The position numbers were made by a program, and so were the translations under genes. DNA of 13,117 nt from Chloroflexota bacterium (GTDB lineage Bacteria > Chloroflexota > Limnocylindria > Limnocylindrales > CSP1-4): assembly GCA_025935655.1 (NCBI GenBank), contig JAICUV010000071.1:1-13117 (forward strand), in the 5' to 3' direction. Below, piece by piece: positions 7,669 to 13,117 of this stretch (positions are counted from its first letter, which is position 1; the number at the start of each line of letters is the position of its first letter). A model generated the notes under the pieces. The model saw only the letters and a list, made by a program, of their open reading frames with translations. It was not told the DNA's origin and searched no databases.

Positions 7669-8685
7669 ATGAGCGCTCTCCATGGCCCCGCCGCGGAGCG
7701 ACCAGGCGCCATGCGCTGCCCACGTTGCCTGGGCTCGCTGGGTCCGGTGACGCCGCCGACGGTCGACGGGTGCGCCGCCTGCGGCTGGCGTCCGACGGTC
7801 CAGGACGGCGTGCCCGTCTTCCTCGTGGAGCCGACGCTGGCAGAGCACGACGAGCTCGATCATCACCACGGACACGGGCACGGAGGAAAGGCGGCGCAGG
7901 CCGCGCACTTCGATCGGCCCCGGGACGAGGAGTTCGAGATCGATCGTCCGCACGGGGGTCCCCGCCTGTACCGGTTCCTGCTCGCCGAGAAGTTCCGCCG
8001 TGCCGCCGGTCCCATCCGCACCGATCTCGTCGGTGCGTCGGTCCTGTGCGTCTGCGGCGGCTCGGGAATGGACGCGGAGTTCTTCGCGCGTGCCGGCGCC
8101 GTCGTGACCAGCTCCGACCTGTCGCTCGGCGCCGCGAGTCGGGCCCGGGTGCGTGCCGAACGGTACGGGGTAGAGATCCGGTCGATCGTCGCCGACGTCG
8201 AGCGGCTGCCCTACGAGGCGGGGTCTGTGGATGTGGTTGCCGTCCATGACGGCCTGCACCACCTGGACGATCCATTCGCGGGGCTGAGCGAGATGGCACG
8301 CGTGGCTCGGCGGTGGGTCGTCGTGACCGAGCCGGCGCAGGCGTCGCTCACGAGGGTAGCCATCCGGCTCGGGCTCGCGCTCGAGACAGAGGAATCCGGG
8401 AACCGCGTCGCGCGGCTGGACCCCGCGGTCGTCGCGTCGTATCTCGCGGAACTGGGGTTTGTGCCGCTTCGCGCGGAACGGTACGCGATGTACTACCCGC
8501 ATCGGCCGGGTGCCATTTTCCGCCTCATGAGCCGGCCCTACCTGTTCCCGCTGGCCCGCGCGGGCTGGCGGGCGGCGAACGGTCTCCTCGGCCGATTCGG
8601 CAACAAGATGGTCGTCGTCTGTGAGCGCAGCGCCCGGGCACAACCGCCCGGCGCAGCCGATCGCGGGGATCCGGGTCCAGCGTGA
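7669..8685 (+). CDS. Class I SAM-dependent methyltransferase with N-terminal zinc ribbon
   Basis: A 338-residue protein with two parts. Residues 15-53 form a zinc-ribbon-like domain (MRCPRC and CAACGW; C17, C20, C35, C38) ending in QDGVPVFLVE, like Trm112/YcaR-type N-terminal domains. Residues 120-225 form a Rossmann methyltransferase core: SVLCVCGGSGMDAEFFA (motif I, where the usual DxGCGxG is replaced by CVCGGSG), SSDLS, then IVADVERLPYEAGSVDVV and HDGLHHLDDP (Methyltransf_11 type). Between them is a His-rich loop (HHHGHGH, 65-71). The ATG at 7669 has no clear ribosome site; ATG at 7711 (residue 15) is an alternative start that keeps the whole ribbon. The end overlaps the GT-C gene by GTGA. 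In this context the substrate may be a sugar or lipid-linked glycan; that is inference. Confidence 0.85.
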   Translation: MSALHGPAAERPGAMRCPRCLGSLGPVTPPTVDGCAACGWRPTVQDGVPVFLVEPTLAEHDELDHHHGHGHGGKAAQAAHFDRPRDEEFEIDRPHGGPRLYRFLLAEKFRRAAGPIRTDLVGASVLCVCGGSGMDAEFFARAGAVVTSSDLSLGAASRARVRAERYGVEIRSIVADVERLPYEAGSVDVVAVHDGLHHLDDPFAGLSEMARVARRWVVVTEPAQASLTRVAIRLGLALETEESGNRVARLDPAVVASYLAELGFVPLRAERYAMYYPHRPGAIFRLMSRPYLFPLARAGWRAANGLLGRFGNKMVVVCERSARAQPPGAADRGDPGPA

Positions 8686-10307
8686 CGGATCGCCTCCGGC
8701 GCGGGCAGACACGAGCGGTCGGCGATTCCATCGCGATGCTCCCGTGGCTCCTCGGCTTCGTCGCCTTCCTCGGCGCGTACGCGTGGGTCCGGCGCGACTG
8801 GGTGTGGATCGTCGGCGACGACTCGAACCTCCTCATGCCCGCCATCAACATCGGGCGCGGGCTCGTGCCGAACCTGGACTTCGTCAACGGCTACCCGGGC
8901 CTGACCTTCTACGTGCAGCGCGCAATCATGCTCGTCGTCGGTGAGACGCCGATCGCCGAGCACGTGTACACGGCGATCATGGCAGGCGCGTTCGGGCTCA
9001 CGGCCGCGTGGATGCTTCGGCGGCTCTATCCCCCTGCCCTGGTCTGGCTCCTTGTGTTCTTCGTGTGGACCGTCACCCACCGCCTGAATCCGACCCCCAA
9101 CCCAGGCTACCTGATGGAGACCCTGGCGCTCGGCTCCATGTACTGGATGGATCGGTTTGGGACAAGCCGCCGGCTGCGCGACGCGCTCGTTGCCGGGGGG
9201 ATCGCGGGTCTCGCGCTGCTGTTCAAGCAACCCGCAGTCTTCCTCCCCGTGGTGTTCCTGCTGGCGACCAGCTACGCGTGCCTCGCGTGGCCCGACCGGG
9301 TGCTGCCGACCCGCCTTCGCGGGCTCGTCATCGGCGCGAACGCGGTCATCCTCGTCGGCTTCGTGTGGACCTATCTCGGGGTGTCAGTGTTCGGCGTCCT
9401 CGGCGAGGGTGACACCCGCCGCTCCCTCCTGCTGAGCACCGTCGTCTTCGTCGGTCCGTGGGTTGCCGCGGTTGCCGGGCTCGCAGTGCTGCCCCGGCGG
9501 ATCCAGGGCGAGGATGGCGCCGGGTGGAGCATCGGCGAGGGCGTTCGTGCCAACGCGGTCTTCATCTTTGGCTTCGCCCTCGTCGCCGCCATCGGGCTGG
9601 CCGCGATGTACGGATCCCCCACCCGCATCGCGGAGGTGCTGCGGCTCGCGTTCGTCGTGGGGCCACAGGAGATCAACGCGACCCAGTCGAAGGTGCTACA
9701 GCCGCTCCTCCTGTGGCCGACGGTCGCCATCGCACTGCTCGTGACCCTCGCGCCATTTGCGATCGCCGCCGTGCGTTCCGTGGCAGTGCGCGCCCTGATC
9801 TTCGGCGCAGCCTGCGTCGGATGCTGCTACACCGCGCTGACGTACTCCGACCTGCAGTTCACGGTCGCGGGCACCCTCATCGTCGTGGCGATGGTCGCGA
9901 TCTTCCTGGTCCGCGCTCCCGAGGACCGGGAAGCGTGGCGGCGGCTGTTCCTGTTCCTCGGCGCGACCTGCCTGCTGGCGTACCTCGTGCCCCATCCCAA
10001 GTACACCTACAGCCTGGGGATCCTGGCCGTCTCGGGGTGGTTCATGCTCGGGTCGGCTGCGCCGAGGCGATGGCCGCTCGCCTTTGACGTCGCCGGCTTC
10101 GTCGTCCTCCTCGCGATCGGCGTCCTGACCGTTCGGTGGGCCGACGCCGAGATGACGTACATGACGACCTTCCACCTGGGGGCACACACGGTGGCGTCGT
10201 ACGACAGCGCGTTCCCGGCGGCAGTCGATGCAGCGAACGCGACCACTGAGGCGGACTGGCTGTCGGAGCGCTACGACTACCTCGTCTACCTTGCCCACGC
10301 GCCCTGA
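8682..10307 (+). CDS. GT-C fold membrane glycosyltransferase (ArnT/PMT-like, family uncertain)
   Basis: A 541-residue protein with an N-terminal membrane segment (about residues 18-36) followed by an outside loop WIVGDDSNLLMPAINIGRGL. D46-D47 sit where GT-C enzymes carry their catalytic acidic pair, right after the first membrane helix. A LVPNLDFVNGYPGLTFYV stretch (61-78) comes next, then about ten more hydrophobic segments and a C-terminal soluble part. ALLFKQPAVFLPVV (178-191) is in keeping with RgtA/B/C/D-like proteins. These use polyprenyl-phosphate sugars at the outer face of the membrane. The GTG at 8682 overlaps the methyltransferase stop (GTGA), which decides the start; the next methionine is residue 19. 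Acceptor and donor are unknown. It ends 26 bases before a convergent gene. Confidence 0.8.
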   Translation: MTDRLRRGQTRAVGDSIAMLPWLLGFVAFLGAYAWVRRDWVWIVGDDSNLLMPAINIGRGLVPNLDFVNGYPGLTFYVQRAIMLVVGETPIAEHVYTAIMAGAFGLTAAWMLRRLYPPALVWLLVFFVWTVTHRLNPTPNPGYLMETLALGSMYWMDRFGTSRRLRDALVAGGIAGLALLFKQPAVFLPVVFLLATSYACLAWPDRVLPTRLRGLVIGANAVILVGFVWTYLGVSVFGVLGEGDTRRSLLLSTVVFVGPWVAAVAGLAVLPRRIQGEDGAGWSIGEGVRANAVFIFGFALVAAIGLAAMYGSPTRIAEVLRLAFVVGPQEINATQSKVLQPLLLWPTVAIALLVTLAPFAIAAVRSVAVRALIFGAACVGCCYTALTYSDLQFTVAGTLIVVAMVAIFLVRAPEDREAWRRLFLFLGATCLLAYLVPHPKYTYSLGILAVSGWFMLGSAAPRRWPLAFDVAGFVVLLAIGVLTVRWADAEMTYMTTFHLGAHTVASYDSAFPAAVDAANATTEADWLSERYDYLVYLAHAP

Positions 10308-10324
10308 CGGCCGCACGACGGCCG
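10308..10324. terminator. Candidate short hairpin in convergent gap
   Basis: The 26-base gap between the GT-C gene and the convergent epimerase holds two copies of the self-complementary CGGCCG (10308-10313 and 10319-10324), separated by five bases, so a 6-bp GC stem with a 5-base loop can form on either strand. There is no T-run. A T-less two-way terminator is possible, but the evidence is slight. Confidence 0.3.
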
Positions 10325-10333
10325 GGACGGCTC

Positions 10334-10903
10334 CTACCGGAACACGCCTGCCTCAGGGCGCGCGAGCCACGCCGCGAGCGTCCGCGCGTTCGCGTCCTTG
10401 GCCGATACCAGCGGTTGTGCCACGGGCCACTCGATCCCGATCGCCGGGTCGTCCCAGCGGATCCCCGACTCCGAGGCCGGGTTGTAGGGCGCGGTGCAGA
10501 AGTACTCGATCTCGGCGACGTCGCTCAGGACCGCGAACCCGCGCGCGAACGATGCGGGCGCCCAGAACAGCACCGGCTCCTCTGCGGACGCCTCGAGCGA
10601 CACGTACCGGCCCAGGGTCGGCGAGCCCGGCCGGATGTCCACCGCGACCATGAACGCCCGCCCGGACACCACCCGCATGAGCTTGCCCTGTGGGGGATCC
10701 CACTGGAAGTGCAGGCCGCGGATGACGCCGCGCTCGGAGCGCGACTGGTTCACCTGGGCGAAGGTCGTCGGCAGCCCCTGGCCCAGCTCGGCGAACACGT
10801 CGGTGCGCGCGATCTCCGCGAACCAGCCGCGCTCATCGGGGAAGCGCCGTGGTCGGACGATGAGGACCTCGGGAATGGATGTGGGCTCGACGGTGAACGG
10901 CAC
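10334..10903 (-). CDS. rfbC: dTDP-4-dehydrorhamnose 3,5-epimerase family protein (RmlC-like)
   Basis: A 189-residue cupin of the RmlC family, which epimerises C3 and/or C5 of dTDP-4-keto-6-deoxyhexoses for rhamnose and related sugars. It shows FPDERGWFAE (21-30), SRSERGVIRGLHFQ (54-67, catalytic His65), QGKLMRVVSGRAF, a Y134 in the position of the family's active-site tyrosine, SGIRWDDPAIGIEWP (146-160) and SAKD with D170, matching the His-Asp pair known in RmlC. One change from classical RmlC: AHGF reads ARGF (R121), which I recall from a subgroup of homologues. The GTG at 10903 begins 2 bases after the fabG stop, implying coupling. No rmlA, rmlB or rmlD is in the window, so the exact substrate is open; the symbol names the family. 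Confidence 0.9.
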   Translation of the reverse strand: MPFTVEPTSIPEVLIVRPRRFPDERGWFAEIARTDVFAELGQGLPTTFAQVNQSRSERGVIRGLHFQWDPPQGKLMRVVSGRAFMVAVDIRPGSPTLGRYVSLEASAEEPVLFWAPASFARGFAVLSDVAEIEYFCTAPYNPASESGIRWDDPAIGIEWPVAQPLVSAKDANARTLAAWLARPEAGVFR

Positions 10904-10905
10904 CG

Positions 10906-11655
10906 CTACATCATCACCAGGCCGCCGTCGACGGCGAGCACCTGGCCCGTGATGTAGCCGGCCTCGTCCGAGGCCAGGAACGCGACCGCATCCGCGATCT
11001 CCTCGGGCGTCCCGAACCGGCCGAGCGGCGTCCGCTCGGTGATCTGCGCCTGGAGCGCCTCCGGCAGGTCCTGGGTGAGCTCCGTGAGCACGAAGCCCGG
11101 GGCCACGGCGTTGACGGTGATCCCACGCGACGCCAGCTCGCGCGCGGCGGCCTTCGTCAGTCCGATGAGGCCCGCCTTCGCGGAGCTGTAGTTCGCCTGG
11201 CCCATCTGGCCCGCCTGCCCGGACACGCTGGTGATGTTGATGACCCGCCCGCTGCGGGCCTTGAGCATCGGCCGGGTGCACGCCTTGAGCGCCCAGAACG
11301 CCCCGAACAGGTTGGTCTCGAGGACGTCGGTCCAGTCCTCGGCCTTCATCCGCATGATCAGGTCGTCGCGGGTGATCCCGGCGTTGTTGACGAGGATGTC
11401 GACCTTCCCGAATGCCTCGAGGACGGCCTTGACGAGCGCCTCGGCGCCCTCCTGCTCGCGCGCGTCGGCCTGGACGGCGAGCGCCCGCCGGCCGAGCGAC
11501 TCGACCTCGGCCGCGGTCGCGGTGGCCGCGTCGGTGTTGCCCTTGTAGCTGAACGCCACGTCGGCGCCCTGGCGGGCGAGCCGCAGGACGATGGCCCTGC
11601 CGATGCCCCGGGAGCCGCCGGTCACGAGGGCGGTCTTGCCGGTCAGGTCGAGCAT
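10906..11655 (-). CDS. fabG: 3-oxoacyl-[acyl-carrier-protein] reductase
   Basis: NADPH-dependent reduction of 3-oxoacyl-ACP to 3-hydroxyacyl-ACP in type II fatty acid synthesis; cytosolic tetramer. The 249-residue classical short-chain dehydrogenase shows TGGSRGIGRA (12-21), NNAGITRDDLIMRMK (90-104), the catalytic tetrad N115, S143, Y156 and K160 (the last two in NYSSAKAG), VAPGFVLTEL (184-193, usually VAPGFI.T.M) and the FabG-type ending GYITGQVLAVDGGLVMM. The ATG at 11655 has GGAGGG at 11670-11665, 9 bases upstream, lying just after the fabH stop. The 20-base gap to fabH and the 2-base gap to the epimerase show one operon. All catalytic positions are intact. Many SDRs resemble FabG, but the fabH neighbour supports the assignment. 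Confidence 0.95.
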   Translation of the reverse strand: MLDLTGKTALVTGGSRGIGRAIVLRLARQGADVAFSYKGNTDAATATAAEVESLGRRALAVQADAREQEGAEALVKAVLEAFGKVDILVNNAGITRDDLIMRMKAEDWTDVLETNLFGAFWALKACTRPMLKARSGRVINITSVSGQAGQMGQANYSSAKAGLIGLTKAAARELASRGITVNAVAPGFVLTELTQDLPEALQAQITERTPLGRFGTPEEIADAVAFLASDEAGYITGQVLAVDGGLVMM

Positions 11656-11675
11656 GCGGGGGATCCCTCCAGGCG

Positions 11676-12878
11676 TCAGCGGGTGGGCTGGTGGACGAGC
11701 TCGGGCTCACCCGGGACGACGTCCGAGAGGTCCAGCTCGGCGGGGAGCGGCAGGGGCCGCGCGAGGATCTCGGCGAGCGCCGGCGGGATGGGGTCCACGG
11801 AGTCCCAGTCGATGGGCGCGCGGACGGTCACGTCCTCCGGGCGGACCGCGTCATCGGCCGTGCGGCCGCGGGCGGGATCCGCGGTCCACTCCATCGCCAC
11901 GGCGCCGGACGTGAACCCGGCGCCGAACGCCACGAACACGATCCGGTCGCCGACGTCCACCCGGCCCTCGTTGACCGCCTCGGCGAGCGCGATCGGGACC
12001 GACGCGGCCGAGGTGTTGCCGTACTTGTCGAGGTTGACGTAGAGCTTGTCCATCGGCAGGTCCAGGCCCTTGGCCACGGCCTCGATGATCCGGACATTGG
12101 CCTGGTGCGGGATGATCAGGTCCACGTCGTCCTGGGTCCAGCCGGCCTTGCCGACCGCGGCGAGCGCGGTGGACGCCAGGGTGCGGGTCGCGAAGCGGTA
12201 GGTCTCGCGGCCCTCCATGCGGATCTTGTGCTCGCCGCGAGCGATCGTCTCGGGCGAGGGCGGGCTCTTCGATCCGCCGGCGGGCAGCCAGATCATGTAC
12301 GCGCCCTGGGGCTCCGTGGTGAGCTCGATGCCCACGGGCGAGACGGGCTCGTCGGACGCCGACAGCACCACGGCCCCGGCCCCGTCCCCGAACAGGATGC
12401 AGGTGCTCCGGTCGGTGTAGTCGAGGAACCGGGTCAGCAGCTCTGCGCCGATGACCAGCGCATGCTTCGCGAGCCCCGCCTGGATGTACGCGGAGGCGGT
12501 GGCGTACCCGTACACGAACCCCGAGCAGGCGGCCATGACGTCGAACGCGAACGCCTTCGTGTTGCCGATCGCCTCCTTCACCAGGGCGGCCGTCGAGGGC
12601 ATCCAGTAGTCGGGCGTGAGCGTCGCGAGGATGATGATGTCGATGTCCTCGGGCTGGAGACCCGCGGTGTGGATCGCCCGGAGCGCGGCGACGGCACCCA
12701 TGGAGGCGGTCGTCTCGTGGGCGGCCGCGACGCGGCGCTCCCGGATCCCCGTCCGGCTCACGATCCACTCGTCGGACGTGTCGACCATCCGCTCGAGGTC
12801 GGCGTTGGACAGCACCTGTGACGGGGCGTACCGGCCCCACCCGGTGAGCTTGACGGACTGCTGCGTGGGCTGGCTCAT
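11676..12878 (-). CDS. fabH: 3-oxoacyl-ACP synthase III with C-terminal extension
   Basis: Condenses acyl-CoA (acetyl-CoA or a branched primer) with malonyl-ACP to begin fatty acid synthesis. Residues 10-331 form a complete thiolase-fold FabH: TSDEWIVSRTGIRERR (34-49), DVMAACSGFVYGYA (113-126, nucleophile C118), LFGDGAGAVVLSA (162-174), IIPHQANVRI (255-264, H258) and DKYGNTSAASVPIAL (284-298, N288). The Cys-His-Asn triad is intact. FabH proteins usually end near 310-335 residues, at the GAVAMEW-like strand; this one runs on to 400. The extra 69 residues are rich in Asp, Pro and Leu and look unlike FabH. The ATG at 12878 overlaps the stop of accB by ATGA. The context with accB and fabG makes a fatty-acid role far likelier than a secondary-metabolite role. 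Confidence 0.95.
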   Translation of the reverse strand: MSQPTQQSVKLTGWGRYAPSQVLSNADLERMVDTSDEWIVSRTGIRERRVAAAHETTASMGAVAALRAIHTAGLQPEDIDIIILATLTPDYWMPSTAALVKEAIGNTKAFAFDVMAACSGFVYGYATASAYIQAGLAKHALVIGAELLTRFLDYTDRSTCILFGDGAGAVVLSASDEPVSPVGIELTTEPQGAYMIWLPAGGSKSPPSPETIARGEHKIRMEGRETYRFATRTLASTALAAVGKAGWTQDDVDLIIPHQANVRIIEAVAKGLDLPMDKLYVNLDKYGNTSAASVPIALAEAVNEGRVDVGDRIVFVAFGAGFTSGAVAMEWTADPARGRTADDAVRPEDVTVRAPIDWDSVDPIPPALAEILARPLPLPAELDLSDVVPGEPELVHQPTR

Positions 12879-13117
12879 GCTGGCTCGACCTCGATGAGCG
12901 GCTGCTTCGCCTTGACGAGGGCGCCGTTGTCCACGCAGATGCGTGTGACGCGCCCGGCGAGGTCGCTCTTGATCTCGTTGAACAGCTTCATCGCCTCGAT
13001 CAGCCCGATGATCTGGCCGACCGAGACGTGATCGCCGACGGCGACGTACGCCGTGGCGCCCGGCGACGGCGCGCCGTAGTAGATGCCGGTGAGCGGCGCC
13101 TTCACCGCGGGCTTCGC
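12875..13117 (-). CDS. accB: Biotin carboxyl carrier protein of acetyl-CoA carboxylase, C-terminal domain (5' end outside window)
   Basis: The biotinyl domain that carries carboxybiotin between biotin carboxylase and carboxyltransferase to make malonyl-CoA. The readable 80 residues begin AKPAVKAPLTGIYYGAPSPG and include the biotin site IEAMKLFNEI (the lysine in AMK is biotinylated), then the hammerhead-like fold closing with ALVKAKQPLIEVEPA. The YGAPSPGA segment is the BCCP-type thumb region. The frame is open to the right edge; the GTG at 13105 lies inside the domain and is not the start, so the N-terminal and linker parts lie outside. The stop overlaps the fabH start by ATGA. AccB of acetyl-CoA carboxylase is preferred over other biotin carriers because of the PSPGA thumb and the fabH/fabG neighbours. 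Confidence 0.9.
   Translation of the reverse strand, partial: AKPAVKAPLTGIYYGAPSPGATAYVAVGDHVSVGQIIGLIEAMKLFNEIKSDLAGRVTRICVDNGALVKAKQPLIEVEPA

Noticed and set aside
7277..8299. Upstream extension of the minus-strand GT4 frame (to 720 residues)
   Set aside because: It runs antisense through the methyltransferase, is Arg/Pro/Ser-rich, and the GTG at 7276 has a strong ribosome site directly before a normal GT4 N-terminus.
7648..8712. 354-codon minus-strand frame opposite the methyltransferase
   Set aside because: Shadow of a gene with clear methyltransferase motifs; the predicted product resembles no family.
10904..11710. Upstream extension of the epimerase frame to 458 residues, a possible fusion with fabG
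   Set aside because: The extension is in a different frame from fabG and has a shadow-like Arg/Gly/Pro-rich composition; the epimerase start at 10903 gives the normal family length.
11691..12821. 376-codon plus-strand frame opposite fabH
   Set aside because: Composed mostly of Arg, Gly, Asp and Val runs and lying entirely across an unmistakable FabH.

Overview
This is a high-GC bacterial window (roughly two-thirds G+C by eye) with tightly packed genes, many joined by ATGA or GTGA stop/start overlaps. No rRNA, tRNA, insertion sequence or CRISPR array was seen. Gene content and protein style (an Acc/Fab operon on one side, a Wzx/Wzy-type polysaccharide locus on the other) fit a soil or freshwater Chloroflexota or actinobacterial genome. 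That assignment is an inference; no marker gene in the window settles it.

Layout. (1) Positions 1-6092, plus strand: a surface-polysaccharide operon. It holds the end of a GT4 glycosyltransferase, GDP-mannose 4,6-dehydratase (gmd), GDP-L-fucose synthase (fcl), a Wzx-type flippase, a Wzy/O-antigen-ligase-type membrane protein and a GT2 glycosyltransferase. All five junctions overlap by 4 to 8 bases, so this looks like one translationally coupled unit. (2) 6137-7276, minus strand: a GT4 glycosyltransferase convergent with that operon. (3) 7277-7520: a divergent intergenic region with candidate promoters on both strands. (4) 7521-10307, plus strand: a short 44-codon frame resembling the first beta-alpha-beta unit of a GT4 enzyme (probably a remnant), then a zinc-ribbon SAM methyltransferase and a multi-membrane GT-C type glycosyltransferase. 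(5) 10334-13117, minus strand: a fatty-acid synthesis operon, transcribed in the order accB (5' end off the right edge), fabH, fabG, followed by an RmlC-type sugar epimerase.

How they work together. Gmd and Fcl turn GDP-mannose into GDP-L-fucose. The glycosyltransferases would assemble a lipid-linked repeat unit, the flippase would move it across the membrane, and the Wzy-like protein would polymerise or ligate it. The methyltransferase and GT-C enzyme may decorate the glycan or a related lipid-linked sugar. The right-hand operon supplies acyl chains: BCCP carries carboxybiotin for malonyl-CoA, FabH starts the chain and FabG reduces it. The epimerase at its end is an unexpected sugar gene in that company. 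Nothing here is clearly a new system. The points most worth a second look are the probable GT4 remnant with its relay of overlapping starts, the roughly 69-residue C-terminal extension on FabH, and the coupling of the epimerase to fabG.
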